NCBI GenBank assembly: GCA_000585075.1
Contig: JEMY01000020.1
Location: forward strand, 1 to 57,473
Direction of reading: 5' to 3'
Source: Candidatus Accumulibacter regalis
GTDB lineage: Bacteria; Pseudomonadota; Gammaproteobacteria; Burkholderiales; Rhodocyclaceae
Length of the DNA stretch: 57,473 nucleotides
The position numbers were made by a program, and so were the translations under genes. Below are positions 17,196 to 28,968 of this stretch, in pieces. The notes under the pieces are model-generated. The model made no database searches. It worked only from the letters and a program-made list of their open reading frames with translations, and was not told where the DNA came from. Position 1 is the first letter of the stretch, and every line of letters starts with the position of its first letter.

Positions 17196-18295
17196 GACCT
17201 GACCAGCATCCGGTGCGTGTTGATACTCATCAGGATACCAATACCGACCGAAAGCGTCACCAGTGCGGTGCCGCCGTAACTCATGAACGGCAATGGCACG
17301 CCGACCACCGGCAAGATCCCGCTGACCATGCCCATATTGACGAAGACATAGGTAAACAGGCTCAGCGTCACCGAACCCGCCATCACCCGCCCGAAAAGCG
17401 TCGACGCCCTGGCCGCAATCATCAGCCCCCGGCCAATCATCAGCAGGTAGAGCAGGAGCAGAATGCCGTTGCCGAGCAGACCGCGCTCCTCCGAGAACAC
17501 GGCAAGAATGAAGTCCGTGTGGCGCTCGGGAATGAACTCCAGGTGAGTCTGCGTGCCGGCCAGCCAACCCTTGCCGACCTTGCCGCCGGAGCCGATGGCG
17601 ATGGTCGACTGGATGATGTGATAGCCCGACCCAAGCGGATCGGTCGTCGGGTCGACCAGGGTCAGGATGCGTTTTCGCTGGTAGTCATGCAGCATGCCCC
17701 AGGCAAAAGGCGTGGCAGCGCTGGCGATCGCCAACAGGCCGCCGATCACCCGCCAGGGAAGGCCCGCGAAGAAGATCACGTAGAAACCGGCAGCGCCAAC
17801 GAGAATCGCCGTTCCCAGGTCGGGTTGTTTGGCGATCAGCGCGAAGGGCACCAGCAGCAGCAGGCTGGCGACGACGTAGTGGCGAAACTTGAGCACCGCT
17901 TCGTTCTTGTGGAAGTACCAGGCGAGCATCAGTGGCACGGCTATCTTGAGGACTTCGGAGGGCTGTATGCGGGTGAATCCGAGCGACAACCAGCGCCGGG
18001 CACCATTGACCTTGATCCCGAAAAAAAACACCAGAATCAGAAGCACGACGCCAACAAGGTACAGCGGTACGCCGAAACGCATCAGCTTCTGCGGGGGAAC
18101 CTGCGCCACCGTCCACATCGCGCACAATCCGATCGCCATATTGAGCATCTGCGCCAGGAGATGGCTGTTGGCATCATAGGTCGCGCTATAGACGGTCGTC
18201 AGCCCGACCGCCATCAGCGTGAGGGTAATCAGGAGCAGTGGCGCGTCGACATGCGCGACGAGACCGCGCCAGACACGCGCCAGGAATTCGTGCAT
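17192..18295 (-). CDS. rodA: Rod-shape peptidoglycan glycosyltransferase RodA (SEDS family)
   Basis: A 367-residue polytopic SEDS protein that polymerises lipid II in the elongasome with PBP2. Visible hallmarks are KVNGARRWLSLGFTRIQPSE, the KQPDLGTAILV block with the catalytic-type Asp, the QSTIAIGSGGKVGKGWLAG loop and the HTDFILAVFSEERGLLG motif. The C-terminal GVPLPFMSYGGTALV is typical. It starts 3 bp after mrdA ends and overlaps rlpA by the ATGA junction. Confidence 0.97.
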   Translation of the reverse strand: MHEFLARVWRGLVAHVDAPLLLITLTLMAVGLTTVYSATYDANSHLLAQMLNMAIGLCAMWTVAQVPPQKLMRFGVPLYLVGVVLLILVFFFGIKVNGARRWLSLGFTRIQPSEVLKIAVPLMLAWYFHKNEAVLKFRHYVVASLLLLVPFALIAKQPDLGTAILVGAAGFYVIFFAGLPWRVIGGLLAIASAATPFAWGMLHDYQRKRILTLVDPTTDPLGSGYHIIQSTIAIGSGGKVGKGWLAGTQTHLEFIPERHTDFILAVFSEERGLLGNGILLLLYLLMIGRGLMIAARASTLFGRVMAGSVTLSLFTYVFVNMGMVSGILPVVGVPLPFMSYGGTALVTLSVGIGILMSINTHRMLVRS

Positions 18296-18298
18296 CAG

Positions 18299-20194
18299 CT
18301 AGTCCTCCTTGACGTCATCTTCCGCTGCCGCGCCCTTGGGGAGCTTGCCGAGCAGATAATAGTCGATCACCATGCGCGCGATCGGCGCCGCCGACTGGGC
18401 ACCAAAGCCGCCATTCTCGACGATCACGGCCAAGGCGATCTTCGGCTCGTCAGCGGGCGCAAAGGCGATGAACAGAGCATGGTCGCGCAGTTCCTTGCGT
18501 ATGGCCGACTCCTTGTAGGTGCTGCCTTTCAGACTGTACACCTGCGCCGTACCCGTCTTCCCTCCCGACGTGTAGCCGGCACCGGCGAAGGCGCGCGCGC
18601 CCGTGCCCTGGGTGTTCACGCCAATCATCGCGTTCTTGATGGTCTCGACATGCTGCGGCTTCCACGGCAGCCGGCGCAAGGGCTCCGGCTCGATCATCGT
18701 CTTTTCGCCAGTGCGGCTGTCGGTGATGTACTTGACGAGATGGGGGCGGAACATGACGCCCTTGTTGGCAACGGTGGCCGTCGCCTGCGCCAGCTGAATC
18801 GGCGTGTAGGAATTGTAACCCTGGCCGATGCCGATCGAGACCGTCTCGCCGGCATACCATTTCTGCTGCTCGGGCCTGCGGAAGCGGCGCTTCTTCCACT
18901 CGGGAGACGGCAGCACGCCTTCCGATTCACCCTCGATGTCGACGCCGGTGCGCTGACCGAATCCCAGCTGACCCATGAAGCCGGCAATGGCATCGATACC
19001 CATGTCAGTGGCGAGCTGATAGTAATAGGTGTCGCACGACTGAACGATTGACTTGTACATGTCTACGGTTCCGTGCCCACCCACCTTGTCGTCCCGGAAA
19101 TGGTGCCCGCCGAAGTTGAAGAATCCGGGGTCGGAAATGCTCTGGCCCGCCGTGCGCCTGCCCGTTTCGAGTCCGGCCAGGGCCATGAACGGCTTGAACG
19201 TCGAACCCGGCGGATAGGTTCCATTCAGCGCGCGGTTGAGCATCGGCCTGTCACGTGATTTGTTGAGCACATCCCAGTCCTCGTTGCGAATACCATCGAT
19301 GAACAGATTCGGATCGAAAGTGGGACTGGAGACCAGCGCCAGAATGCCACCGGTCGACGGCTCGATGGCAACCAGGGCACCGCGGCGGTCGCCAAAGGCT
19401 TCTTCGGCCACTTCCTGCAACTTGACGTCCAGCGTCAGGGTCAGGTGGCTGCCCTGTACCGGAGGGGTGCGCGACAGACTGCGGATGGCTCGACCGCCGG
19501 CGTCGATCTCGACCTGCTCGTAGCCGGTCTCGCCGTGTAACGCGAACTCGTACTTCTGTTCGAGGCCGGTCTTGCCGATGTGGTCGGTCCCCTTGTAATT
19601 GGCCGCCTCCTCGCTCTCGGCTATCTTCTCGAGATCACGCTTGTTGATGCGATTGATGTAGCCGATGGCGTGCGACGCGGTCGACCCGAGCGGATACTGA
19701 CGGAACAGACGAGCCTTGACTTCGACACCCGGGAAGAGATAGCGGTTGGCCGCAAAGCGTGCCACCTCTTCTTCGGTCAGGCGCGTGCGAATGGGCAGGC
19801 TTTCGAAGGTCTTGCCCTCGTCCAGCAGCTTGCGAAAACGCCGCCGATCCTTGGCCTCGATTTCAATCAGCTTACCCAGACCGTCGATCGTCGCTTCCAG
19901 GTCGTCGACCTTCGACGGTGTGATTTCCAGGGTGAAGGCGGAGTAATTACGCGCCAGGACGATTCCGGCGCGATCGACAATCACCCCCCGGTTGGGAACG
20001 ATCGGAACGACCGATATGCGGTTGTCCTCGGCGCGCGTGCTGTAGTAATCGTGCTGAACGACCTGCAGATAGAAAAAGCGGGCGCCCAACAAGGACAACG
20101 CCGCGAGTACCGCGACCGCCGCCAGAACGACACGAAAATGGAAACGGGCAAGTTCTCTATCCGAGGCATGAAGCGACGACTGACGAGCTAGCAC
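18299..20194 (-). CDS. mrdA: Peptidoglycan transpeptidase PBP2
   Basis: A 631-residue class B penicillin-binding protein for lateral wall synthesis. An N-terminal anchor (VLAAVAVLAALSLLGARFFYL) precedes the dimerisation domain (RGVIVDRAGIVLARN). The transpeptidase follows, with catalytic STFK at 331-334 (YPPGSTFKPFMAL), SCD in QSCDTYYYQLA and KTGTAQV. GTG 20194 follows a GAGGAG ribosome site. The gene is between mreD and rodA, the standard order. Confidence 0.97.
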   Translation of the reverse strand: MLARQSSLHASDRELARFHFRVVLAAVAVLAALSLLGARFFYLQVVQHDYYSTRAEDNRISVVPIVPNRGVIVDRAGIVLARNYSAFTLEITPSKVDDLEATIDGLGKLIEIEAKDRRRFRKLLDEGKTFESLPIRTRLTEEEVARFAANRYLFPGVEVKARLFRQYPLGSTASHAIGYINRINKRDLEKIAESEEAANYKGTDHIGKTGLEQKYEFALHGETGYEQVEIDAGGRAIRSLSRTPPVQGSHLTLTLDVKLQEVAEEAFGDRRGALVAIEPSTGGILALVSSPTFDPNLFIDGIRNEDWDVLNKSRDRPMLNRALNGTYPPGSTFKPFMALAGLETGRRTAGQSISDPGFFNFGGHHFRDDKVGGHGTVDMYKSIVQSCDTYYYQLATDMGIDAIAGFMGQLGFGQRTGVDIEGESEGVLPSPEWKKRRFRRPEQQKWYAGETVSIGIGQGYNSYTPIQLAQATATVANKGVMFRPHLVKYITDSRTGEKTMIEPEPLRRLPWKPQHVETIKNAMIGVNTQGTGARAFAGAGYTSGGKTGTAQVYSLKGSTYKESAIRKELRDHALFIAFAPADEPKIALAVIVENGGFGAQSAAPIARMVIDYYLLGKLPKGAAAEDDVKED

Positions 20195-20289
20195 GGCAGA
20201 CTCCTCAGCATCCGGGAAACGGCTGCGCGCGGCAGCCCGAAGGCCGGAGCGCGCCTAGATAGGCGTGCGTCGAACCGATTCCCAGCCAT

Positions 20290-20811
20290 TCACAGCGGTC
20301 GGTTTTCATCGCGGTCAACCGGCTGATGCTGCGGCAACAGGAGGATGAGCGTCAGCAGCGGCCACAGAAAAGTTGCCAGAAAAGGTCCGAGAAAGTACGC
20401 CATCCCCGGCAGGTCGGCACCCACCATCGCCCACACCGTGAACTGCACCAACTGGACCAGCAGCAACAGCGGAAACACCTGCAGCGCTTGCTGCCCGAGA
20501 GGAAACCACAGAATTCGCCGTGACAGCGCCGCGCCGCCGTAGGCGGCCAGCACGTAGGCCAGGGCATGCTGGCCCAACAAGCTGGCATCGGCAACGTCCA
20601 TCGCCAAACCAAGCAGAAAGGCCAGACCCATTCCGACCAGGCGAGGCTCGCGAACGCTCCAGAAAACGATCACCAGCGCCAGCCAATCCGGCACGCCAGG
20701 CCAGACCGATGTCGGCAGGAAGTTGAGCAGCAAGGCCAGCAACAGGCTGCAGCCAATGAACCACGGGCGAACCGGCAGCAGGATACGCGATGAGGAGTAG
20801 CTGGTCTGCAT
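20290..20811 (-). CDS. mreD: Rod-shape-determining protein MreD
   Basis: A 173-residue protein, mostly hydrophobic, with about five membrane segments (FIGCSLLLALLLNFLPTSVW, GMGLAFLLGLAMDVADASLLG, LQVFPLLLLVQLVQFTVW). The LGLAMDVADASLLGQHAL block is characteristic of MreD. It starts 5 bp after mreC ends and belongs to the elongasome, linking MreC to the membrane enzymes. Confidence 0.93.
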   Translation of the reverse strand: MQTSYSSSRILLPVRPWFIGCSLLLALLLNFLPTSVWPGVPDWLALVIVFWSVREPRLVGMGLAFLLGLAMDVADASLLGQHALAYVLAAYGGAALSRRILWFPLGQQALQVFPLLLLVQLVQFTVWAMVGADLPGMAYFLGPFLATFLWPLLTLILLLPQHQPVDRDENRPL

Positions 20812-20816
20812 CTCGT

Positions 20817-21749
20817 TCAGTCCTTCTTCGGGCGCTTCTTCTTCGCGCGCGTGCCTTTTGGCGAAGTCGCTGCATTCTTGCCGGCGACTTCTTCGGCCAG
20901 TTCCTCGGGCAAAGCCACCGGTGGACGGGGATCGAGGATCATCACTTCGCTGAAGTGCTCGACACCGGCCACGGGAGCGCAGCGGATCTGGGCAAAGGTG
21001 TAGGTGGTATCACTGGCGATGTGCACCACCTTGGCGACCGGGAAACCGGCCGGAAAAATCCCGTCCAGCCCCGAGGTTACCAGCACATCGCCGCTCCGAA
21101 TATCGGCGTTGAGGGGCATGAAACGCAGTTCGAGCTCACCGTTGCCAAGCCCGAAAACCACCGAGCGCATGCCGGTGCGCACGACCTGCACCGGCACCGC
21201 CTGCTCCTTGTCGGTGATCAAGGTGACTTCGGCGACGAAGGGGAAGACGCGCGTGACCTGCCCGACGATGCCAATGTCGTCGACCACCGGTTGCCCGGCG
21301 ATCACCCTGTCCTGCTGGCCCTTATCGACGATCACGCGGCGGGCGTAGGGGTCGCGTGCCGAATAGAGAATACGCGCGACCTGGCCGCTGACCTGCTGCC
21401 GCTCCTTGACACCGAGCAGCTTTCGCAAGCGCTCGTTCTCGGCCTCGACGTGCTGGCTGCGCTGCAGCATCGCCGCGTGCTCCAGTCGCCCGCGCTGCAA
21501 CTCCGCGCTCTCCGTCTGCAAGCGAGCGGCGCTGGCGAAATAGCTTCTTGCGTTGTCCAGGAACTGCGCCGGCAGATGCGCCAGGCTCTGCACCGGATGG
21601 GTGAACATCGACAGCGCCTGGCGCAGCACCTCGAGCGTCTGGAAGCGAGCATCGACGACCAGCAGGGCCAGCGCCAGCGCAACGTAAAACGACAGCAGCG
21701 CGAGCGGGGCCGGCCCGCGCTTGAAAAAAGGCGGCGGCTGTTCGTCCAT
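20817..21749 (-). CDS. mreC: Rod-shape-determining protein MreC
   Basis: A 310-residue bitopic protein: a membrane segment (LALLSFYVALALALLVVDARF), then a coiled coil (about residues 75-105, SAELQRGRLEHAAM, ENERLRKLLG), then the periplasmic double beta-barrel (RRVIVDKGQQDRVIAGQPVV, GIVGQVTRVFPFVAEVTLI). The tail is very basic (TRAKKKRPKKD). ATG 21749 is preferred to the TTG immediately before it at 21752. MreC organises PBP2/RodA along MreB. Confidence 0.95.
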   Translation of the reverse strand: MDEQPPPFFKRGPAPLALLSFYVALALALLVVDARFQTLEVLRQALSMFTHPVQSLAHLPAQFLDNARSYFASAARLQTESAELQRGRLEHAAMLQRSQHVEAENERLRKLLGVKERQQVSGQVARILYSARDPYARRVIVDKGQQDRVIAGQPVVDDIGIVGQVTRVFPFVAEVTLITDKEQAVPVQVVRTGMRSVVFGLGNGELELRFMPLNADIRSGDVLVTSGLDGIFPAGFPVAKVVHIASDTTYTFAQIRCAPVAGVEHFSEVMILDPRPPVALPEELAEEVAGKNAATSPKGTRAKKKRPKKD

Positions 21750-21797
21750 CAATCGATCATCTAGGCGAGCAGGCTACGGCGCTCAGGCCGTAGCACC

Positions 21798-22925
<1,128 letters not shown>

Positions 22926-22942
22926 TTAGTGATTTCCCAGCC

Positions 22943-23239
22943 ATGTCGCTCACCCTAGAACAGGTCCACCGCGTTGCCCACCTTGCCCGAATTGAAATCA
23001 GCGACGGCGAAGCGCAGAGCACTCTCGGCCAGCTCAACGAAATTTTCTCGCTCATCGAAGAGATGCAGGCCGTCGACACCCGTGGCGTCGAGCCCATGGC
23101 CCACGCTCAGGACGTCGCCCAGCGCCTGCGCGCTGACCGCGTCAGCGAGGCGGGCACGATCGACCAACGCGCCGCATTTCAGGAAGTCGCGCCGGAAACC
23201 GAGGCCGGCCTGTACCTGGTCCCGAGAGTCATCGAATGA
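22943..23239 (+). CDS. gatC: Glutamyl/aspartyl-tRNA amidotransferase subunit C
   Basis: A 98-residue GatC with [19 protein letters not shown] at the start and the [21 protein letters not shown] block that wraps around GatA. It stabilises the GatCAB complex that converts misacylated Glu-tRNA(Gln) or Asp-tRNA(Asn). Its TGA overlaps the gatA ATG, so the two are coupled. Confidence 0.96.
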   Translation: MSLTLEQVHRVAHLARIEISDGEAQSTLGQLNEIFSLIEEMQAVDTRGVEPMAHAQDVAQRLRADRVSEAGTIDQRAAFQEVAPETEAGLYLVPRVIE

Positions 23240-24705
23240 TCGCCGCCAGTCTGCAGGTGCTGGCCAGGGCACTGGCCAAGAGAGAAGTGTCGAGCGTCGA
23301 GTTGACCCACCTGTACCTCGATCGCATCGCCCGTCATAACCCACAGCTCAACGCTTTCATCAGCGTCGACGAAGGCTGCAGCCTGGCTCAGGCGCGCGCC
23401 GCCGACGAGCGCCTGGCGAAGGGCGAGGGCGGTCCGCTGACCGGCATCCCGATCGCCCACAAGGACATTTTCTGCGCCCAGGGCTGGCTGACCACCTGCG
23501 GCTCAAGGATGCTGAACAATTTTGTCAGCCCCTACGACGCGGCAGTGATCACCCGTTTCAAGGCCGCGGGTGCGGTCCTGCTCGGCAAGACCAACATGGA
23601 TGAGTTCGCGATGGGTTCGTCGAACGAGACCTCGTTCTACGGCCCGGTGAGGAACCCCTGGAATGCTGACTGCGTTCCCGGCGGATCTTCCGGAGGCTCG
23701 GCCGCGGCCGTCGCCGCGGCCCTCGCTCCGGCAGCCACCGGCACCGACACCGGCGGCTCGATCCGCCAGCCCGCCGCGCTCTGCAACCTGACCGGGATGA
23801 AGCCAACCTATGGCGTCGTCTCGCGCTACGGCATGATCGCTTTCGCCTCCTCGCTCGACCAGGCCGGTCCGCTGGCCCGTTCGGCCGCGGACTGCGCGCT
23901 GCTGCTCAACGCCATGGCCGGCTTCGACGAACGCGACTCGACCAGCGTCGAACGTCCCGGCGAGGACTACTGCCGCGAAATCGACGCCGCCGCTGGCGAC
24001 AGACCCCTGGCCGGATTGAAAATCGGCCTGCCGGTAGAATTCTTCGGCGAAGGCTGTCGCCCGGAAGTGATGCACCTGGTCGAAGCGGCGATTGCCGAGT
24101 ACCGCAAGCTCGGCGCCGAAACGATCTCCGTCAGCCTGCCGAGCATGCAGCTCTCGGTTGCCGCCTACTACGTGATCGCGCCGGCCGAAGCGAGCTCGAA
24201 TCTGGCGCGCTTCGACGGCGTGCGCTACGGCTACCGTGCCCCGGAGTACCAGGACCTCAACGACATGTACAGCAAGAGCCGCGCGCAGGGTTTCGGCGCC
24301 GAGGTCAAACGGCGCATCCTGATCGGCACCTACGTCCTCTCGCACGGCTACTACGACGCCTACTATCTGCAGGCACAGCGTATTCGCCGGCTGATTGCCA
24401 ACGATTTCGCCAAGGCTTTCGGGCAATGCGACGTGATCATCGGGCCGACCAGCCCGAGTACCGCCTTCAAGCTCGGCGAGAAAGCCGCCGACCCGGTGCA
24501 GATGTATCTGTCGGACATCTATACCATCGCCGTCAACCTCGCCGGCCTGCCGGCAATTTCGCTTCCCTGCGGCTTCGCTGGCGGCCTGCCGGCGGGCTTG
24601 CAACTGATCGGCAACTATTTCGCCGAGACGCAGCTGCTGAATGTCGCCCACCGCTACCAACAGGTGAGCGACTGGCATGTGCAGCGGCCAGCCGGCTTTG
24701 ACTGA
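23236..24705 (+). CDS. gatA: Glutamyl/aspartyl-tRNA amidotransferase subunit A
   Basis: A 489-residue amidase-signature enzyme that releases ammonia from Gln or Asn for tRNA amidation. The Ser-cisSer-Lys triad is visible: Lys76 in IPIAHKDIF, Ser151 in [10 protein letters not shown] and nucleophile Ser175 in [11 protein letters not shown]. Length is normal. Ninety bases without a gene separate it from gatB. Confidence 0.97.
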   Translation: MIAASLQVLARALAKREVSSVELTHLYLDRIARHNPQLNAFISVDEGCSLAQARAADERLAKGEGGPLTGIPIAHKDIFCAQGWLTTCGSRMLNNFVSPYDAAVITRFKAAGAVLLGKTNMDEFAMGSSNETSFYGPVRNPWNADCVPGGSSGGSAAAVAAALAPAATGTDTGGSIRQPAALCNLTGMKPTYGVVSRYGMIAFASSLDQAGPLARSAADCALLLNAMAGFDERDSTSVERPGEDYCREIDAAAGDRPLAGLKIGLPVEFFGEGCRPEVMHLVEAAIAEYRKLGAETISVSLPSMQLSVAAYYVIAPAEASSNLARFDGVRYGYRAPEYQDLNDMYSKSRAQGFGAEVKRRILIGTYVLSHGYYDAYYLQAQRIRRLIANDFAKAFGQCDVIIGPTSPSTAFKLGEKAADPVQMYLSDIYTIAVNLAGLPAISLPCGFAGGLPAGLQLIGNYFAETQLLNVAHRYQQVSDWHVQRPAGFD

Positions 24706-24795
24706 TGCGCGCGCCCGCGCTCGCAGCAGGCTCTCCCCCCAGCGCCGGTTGGCAGTTTGCCGCGGGCGTCGTTCTTGACGAGTGAGTAAGCAGTG

Positions 24796-26247
24796 ATGAA
24801 AGCATGGGAAGTGGTCATCGGCATCGAGACGCACGCGCAGCTGTCGACGCGAGCGAAGATCTTCTCGGGCAGCTCGACGGCCTTCGGCGCCGAGCCCAAC
24901 GTCCAGGCCAATGCCGTCGACATCGCCCTGCCCGGCGTGCTGCCGGTGCTCAACAGGGGCGCCGTCGAATGCGCGATCCGCTTCGGTCTGGCGGTTGGTG
25001 CAAAAATCGCTCCGCGATCGGTTTTCGCACGCAAGAACTATTTCTACCCCGACCTCCCCAAGGGTTACCAGATCAGTCAGTACGAATTGCCGGTCGTTGT
25101 TGGTGGCCAGCTGGCGATCGTGGTGGGCGAGAGCGAGCGAGTGGTCAAGCTGACCCGTGCCCACCTCGAGGAAGATGCGGGCAAATCCCTGCATGAATGC
25201 GCGGGGGCGAATTTCCACGGGCGCACGGGAATCGATCTCAACCGCGCCGGAACGCCACTGCTGGAGATCGTCACCGAACCCGACATGCGCTCGTCGACCG
25301 AGGCCGTCGCCTACGCCCGGGCGCTGCACGCGCTGGTGCGCTGGATCGGCATCTGCGACGGCAACATGCAGGAGGGCTCGTTCCGCTGCGACGCCAACGT
25401 TTCCGTTCGCCCGGTCGGCCAGACGGAATTCGGAACGCGGCGCGAAATCAAGAACCTGAACTCCTTTCGCTTCATGCAGCAGGCGATCGACTACGAAGTG
25501 CAATGGCAGATCGCCACCCTCGAGGATGGCGGTACGGTCGAACAGGCAACGGTCCTCTTCGACCCGCAAAGCGGCGAAACCCGCGCCATGCGCTCCAAGG
25601 AAGACGCGCACGACTATCGCTACTTTCCCGACCCCGATCTGCTGCCGCTGGTCATCGATCGCCAGTGGGTCGACGAGATTGCCCGGCAGATGCCCGAATT
25701 GCCGGCGGCGCGGCGCGATCGCCTGGCCACTGACTACGGGCTCTCGGCCTACGACGCAAAACTCCTGACCGCCTCACTCGAACTTGCCACGTACTACGAA
25801 ACGGCCGTTGCCGCCGCCGGCAACTCGGGCGCCAAGGCTTGCGCCAACTGGGTAATGGTCGACCTGACCGCCCGTCTGAACAAGGAGGAACGCGACATCG
25901 GCCAGTCGCCAATCAGCGCGGAACAGCTCGGCGGCATGGTCGCGCGCATCGTCGATGGCACGATCTCGACCAATATTGCCCGCAAAGTGTTCGACGCCCT
26001 GTGCAACGGCGAAGGCCGTTCTGCCGACGAGATCATCGCCAGCCAGGGACTGCAGCAGATCACCGATGGCGATGCGCTGGAAACGCTGATTGACGAACTG
26101 CTGGCGACCAACGCGGCGATGGTCGCGGAATACAGGTCGGGCAAGGAGAAAGCCTTCAATGCGCTGGTCGGCCAGGCGATGAAGGCGACACGAGGCAAGG
26201 CCAACCCACAACAGGTCAACGCGCTGCTGCGCAAGAAGCTCGGCTGA
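24796..26247 (+). CDS. gatB: Glutamyl/aspartyl-tRNA amidotransferase subunit B
   Basis: A 483-residue GatB, the kinase/transamidase subunit. Visible are [13 protein letters not shown], the [16 protein letters not shown] block, EDAGKSLH, and [13 protein letters not shown], followed by the C-terminal YqeY-like tail ([17 protein letters not shown]). ATG 24796 is preferred over the GTG directly before it. Its end converges on the small secreted-protein gene at 26306. Confidence 0.97.
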   Translation: MKAWEVVIGIETHAQLSTRAKIFSGSSTAFGAEPNVQANAVDIALPGVLPVLNRGAVECAIRFGLAVGAKIAPRSVFARKNYFYPDLPKGYQISQYELPVVVGGQLAIVVGESERVVKLTRAHLEEDAGKSLHECAGANFHGRTGIDLNRAGTPLLEIVTEPDMRSSTEAVAYARALHALVRWIGICDGNMQEGSFRCDANVSVRPVGQTEFGTRREIKNLNSFRFMQQAIDYEVQWQIATLEDGGTVEQATVLFDPQSGETRAMRSKEDAHDYRYFPDPDLLPLVIDRQWVDEIARQMPELPAARRDRLATDYGLSAYDAKLLTASLELATYYETAVAAAGNSGAKACANWVMVDLTARLNKEERDIGQSPISAEQLGGMVARIVDGTISTNIARKVFDALCNGEGRSADEIIASQGLQQITDGDALETLIDELLATNAAMVAEYRSGKEKAFNALVGQAMKATRGKANPQQVNALLRKKLG

Positions 26248-26305
26248 CCGCTTCGCTGCACTCGGCCGCCGGCAGCACCTGCGGTGTGTTCCTTGCGCCG
26301 CGCGC

Positions 26306-26941
26306 TCAGCGCCGTTGAGCGGCCCGCTTGGAGATATCGCGAAAACGGCGCAAGTCCTCGTCGTACTTGAGACGAACGGCTTCCTGATCTTTTCTCTTGG
26401 AGTCGATCACCGACTCCTGCGCCCGGATCTCGTAGTCCGCATCGCGCAAGCCCTTGGCAACCTCCGCCGGCAGACGCCGATTCCTGTAGAACTCCGCCTC
26501 GTTTTCGAACGTCTTGCGACGCTTGCGTATTTCGACGATCCGCTCCTCGGCCGCCTTGATCGCCGTATCGAGATCACCCAGCGTGCGGCTGCGCATGACT
26601 TCGATATCTTTCTCGCTACCGTAGGTATTGAGCAGCGCCTGATCCTTGCGCCTCTGCTCATTCTCGAGACGCTCGCGCTCCTGCTGCTGCCGTTCTTCGG
26701 CCGCTTTCGCCGCACGCTCCTCGGCGGTCAGCGGTGCATCGACGAGTCTCGATGTCCTGCCGGATTGGCCAAGTTCGCGATAGGCGCGCCCGTAGCACGC
26801 CGACGGAAGAATGTCGCCGCAGACCTGCTTGCCCGTTTCGTCGTGGCAACAGAAAATCCGCGCTGCGGCGATACTGGAACCAGTACCCCCCACCGCCAGC
26901 GACATCAGCAAGGCGACGCTAGCTGCTGCGCGCAACGCCAT
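26306..26941 (-). CDS. Secreted coiled-coil protein with a DUF4124-like N-terminus
   Basis: A 211-residue protein with a signal peptide ([20 protein letters not shown]). A Cys-containing motif follows ([14 protein letters not shown]) resembling the DUF4124 core (x-C-x-D-x-x-G-K), then a long charged coiled coil from about residue 70 ([20 protein letters not shown]) to the end. Probably periplasmic. ATG 26941 lies inside the end of pyrE (stop 26919), so the two are coupled. No enzymatic motif is seen; function unknown. Confidence 0.72.
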   Translation of the reverse strand: MALRAAASVALLMSLAVGGTGSSIAAARIFCCHDETGKQVCGDILPSACYGRAYRELGQSGRTSRLVDAPLTAEERAAKAAEERQQQERERLENEQRRKDQALLNTYGSEKDIEVMRSRTLGDLDTAIKAAEERIVEIRKRRKTFENEAEFYRNRRLPAEVAKGLRDADYEIRAQESVIDSKRKDQEAVRLKYDEDLRRFRDISKRAAQRR

Positions 26942-27566
26942 ATTCCTGTCGATAGCGCTCGACGGCCACCTCGCTCTGCGTGAAATCCGGACGGCCATGA
27001 AGAAAACCCAGCAAATCGTCCAGACTGGCAACAGCGATGACTGGAATATCGTAGTCCCGCTTCACTTCCTGCACCGCAGACAAGGCGCCACGACCACGTT
27101 CCATACGATCAAGGGCAATCACCACCCCGCAGGGCGTAGCGCCTGCGGCAGTGATCAGGTCGACCGATTCGCGAACCGAGGTGCCGGCCGAAATGACGTC
27201 ATCGACGATCAGCACTCGCCCGGCCAACGGCGCGCCGACAATATTGCCGCCTTCGCCATGATCCTTGGCTTCCTTGCGGTTGAACGAGAAAGGCAGGTTG
27301 CGCCCGGCGCGCGCCAAGGCGACGGCAATCACGGCAACCAGCGGAATGCCCTTGTAGGCCGGCCCGAACAAGCCATCGAAGCGGATACCGCTGACGCCGA
27401 TCGCCTTGGCGTAGAATTCCGCCAGCCGGCCCAGCGCCGCACCGTCGTTGAACAGACCAGCGTTGAAGAAATACGGAGAAAGCCGCCCCGCCTTGGTCTC
27501 GAACTCACCAAAGCGCAACACGTCTTGCCCGACAGCAAACTCGATGAATTCCTGACGAAAGTCCAT
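26919..27566 (-). CDS. pyrE: Orotate phosphoribosyltransferase
   Basis: A 215-residue enzyme that makes OMP from orotate and PRPP in pyrimidine synthesis. The PRPP loop [17 protein letters not shown] and the flexible catalytic loop [16 protein letters not shown] are intact, with [13 protein letters not shown] near the start. ATG 27566 is preceded by AAGGCGG. It is divergent from exonuclease III across only 43 bp, so their promoters must overlap. Confidence 0.97.
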   Translation of the reverse strand: MDFRQEFIEFAVGQDVLRFGEFETKAGRLSPYFFNAGLFNDGAALGRLAEFYAKAIGVSGIRFDGLFGPAYKGIPLVAVIAVALARAGRNLPFSFNRKEAKDHGEGGNIVGAPLAGRVLIVDDVISAGTSVRESVDLITAAGATPCGVVIALDRMERGRGALSAVQEVKRDYDIPVIAVASLDDLLGFLHGRPDFTQSEVAVERYRQEYGVARSS

Positions 27567-27609
27567 ACCGCCTTTTTCTGAAACAGGGCCGTTCCCGGCC
27601 CGGTGCCCT

Positions 27610-28398
27610 ATGTTACGCATCATTACCCTGAATCTCAACGGCATTCGCTCGGCCTGGCGCAAGGGAGTACTTCCCTGGGCCAGCGCGCAGAATGCTGACA
27701 TCATTTGCCTGCAGGAACTCAAGGCTCAACACGCAGACCTCAGCGAAGAAATGCAGGCCCCTGACGGTTTCCATGCCTACTACCGCTGCGCGGAAAAGAA
27801 AGGCTACAGCGGCGTCGGCCTGTGGTGCCGCAAGAAGCCCGAACGGGTAAGCGACATGCTCGGCAGCAGCGAGTTCGACGCCGAGGGACGCTATCTGCGC
27901 GCCGATTTTGGCAAGTTGTCGATTGTCTCGCTGTATCAACCCTCCGGCTCCAGTTCCGAGTCGCGACAGGAAGCAAAATACCGCTTCATGGCCTTCATCG
28001 ACCCGCATCTGCGCGCACTCGCCCGGAGCGGACAGGAGGTCATCGTTTGCGCGGACTGGAACATCGCCCACCAGGAAATCGACCTGCGGAACTGGCGCAG
28101 CAACCGCAAGAACTCAGGATTTCTGCCCGCCGAGCGCGCCTGGGTAAGCCGCTTGCTGGATGACGGAGGCTGGTGCGACGTGTACCGGCAATTGCACCCG
28201 ACCATTGGCGAGGAAGGGTACACCTGGTGGTCGAACCGCGGCCAGGCATGGGCCAACAACGTCGGCTGGCGACTCGACTACCAGCTCGCCACCGCGGCCA
28301 TCGCCGCAACGGCCACGAACGCCGCGGTCTATAAGCAGCAGCGCTTCAGTGATCATGCGCCGCTGACCATCGACTACAATTTCGACCTGCACGGGTAA
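27610..28398 (+). CDS. xth: Exodeoxyribonuclease III / AP endonuclease
   Basis: A 262-residue EEP-fold nuclease of the ExoA/XthA type for abasic-site repair. Metal and catalytic motifs are in order: [11 protein letters not shown] (Asn), CLQELKAQ (Glu), the Tyr in [20 protein letters not shown], and the C-terminal [12 protein letters not shown] perfect 8-bp hairpin (GCTCCTGC/GCAGGAGC, 28400-28420) straddles the space just after the stop but has no T-run. Confidence 0.95.
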   Translation: MLRIITLNLNGIRSAWRKGVLPWASAQNADIICLQELKAQHADLSEEMQAPDGFHAYYRCAEKKGYSGVGLWCRKKPERVSDMLGSSEFDAEGRYLRADFGKLSIVSLYQPSGSSSESRQEAKYRFMAFIDPHLRALARSGQEVIVCADWNIAHQEIDLRNWRSNRKNSGFLPAERAWVSRLLDDGGWCDVYRQLHPTIGEEGYTWWSNRGQAWANNVGWRLDYQLATAAIAATATNAAVYKQQRFSDHAPLTIDYNFDLHG

Positions 28399-28477
28399 GG
28401 CTCCTGCAGACCGCAGGAGCGCCGGGCGCATGCCCCTGACGTTGAGGACAGGAGACGATGTCTTTTGCGAGCGTGCA

Positions 28478-28504
28478 TTGATCTTGCGTGCCTAGTTCTA
28501 TAAT
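28478..28504 (+). promoter_or_regulatory. Candidate promoter for the yqjDEK-like operon
   Basis: A perfect -10 TATAAT (28499-28504) is preceded by TTGATC (28478-28483) with a short 15-base spacer. It lies about 125 bp upstream of the yqjD-like ATG in a 231-bp space with no gene. The -10 is convincing, the -35 less so. Confidence 0.5.
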
Positions 28505-28629
28505 CTGAAACATCCATGACGAATCGTTTGCTGGGCCACGATTCCTCTTCGCTCTTCGCACTTTCTTCTTCCTGCATCGTGATTGCCCTGCTCCTCTTTT
28601 CCTGATCACTTTCTACTGCGAGGTCTACC

Positions 28630-28953
28630 ATGCCCGACGTCAACAGCGAATTTTCCACCGCCAGCAAACAGAAGCTGGTCTCCGACATGAAGATCGTGGT
28701 TTCCGATGCAGAGGAGATTCTGCGCGCAACCGCCGGCGTTGCCGGCGAGAAGATGGGCGACCTGCGCGAACGTATTGGCGAGAGCCTGCGCGACGCCAAG
28801 CTTCGCCTGGCCGACGCTGAAGTGGCGGTGGTCGATAGAACCAAGGCAGCGGCACGTGCCACCGACGACTTCGTGCACGAGAATCCGTGGCGGGCCGTCG
28901 GCGTCGCGGCCTTCGTCGGCCTGCTGCTCGGTGCGCTCATCAGTCGCCGCTAG
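28630..28953 (+). CDS. yqjD: YqjD/ElaB-like (DUF883) membrane-anchored ribosome-associated protein
   Basis: A 107-residue protein: an amphipathic helical body (KQKLVSDMKIVVSDAEEILR, GEKMGDLRERIGESLRDAK) and a C-terminal anchor with the DUF883 signature VHENPWRAVGVAAFVGLLLGALISRR (shortened here to its key part ENPWRAVGVAA). E. coli YqjD binds stationary-phase ribosomes at the membrane. It begins a three-gene run matching yqjDEK order. Confidence 0.85.
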   Translation: MPDVNSEFSTASKQKLVSDMKIVVSDAEEILRATAGVAGEKMGDLRERIGESLRDAKLRLADAEVAVVDRTKAAARATDDFVHENPWRAVGVAAFVGLLLGALISRR

Positions 28954-28968
28954 GCATAGCCCGGCGCC

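Noticed and set aside
17213-19051. Plus-strand open frame of 612 codons opposite rodA and mrdA
   Set aside because: Antisense to conserved SEDS and PBP2 motifs; composition is that of a shadow frame.
23503-25611. Minus-strand open frame of 702 codons opposite gatA and gatB
   Set aside because: It crosses the boundary of two real genes on the other strand and has no recognisable domain.
28400-28420. Hairpin after the exonuclease III gene as an intrinsic terminator
   Set aside because: The 8-bp stem is perfect but there is no T-run on either side, so a terminator call is not supported.
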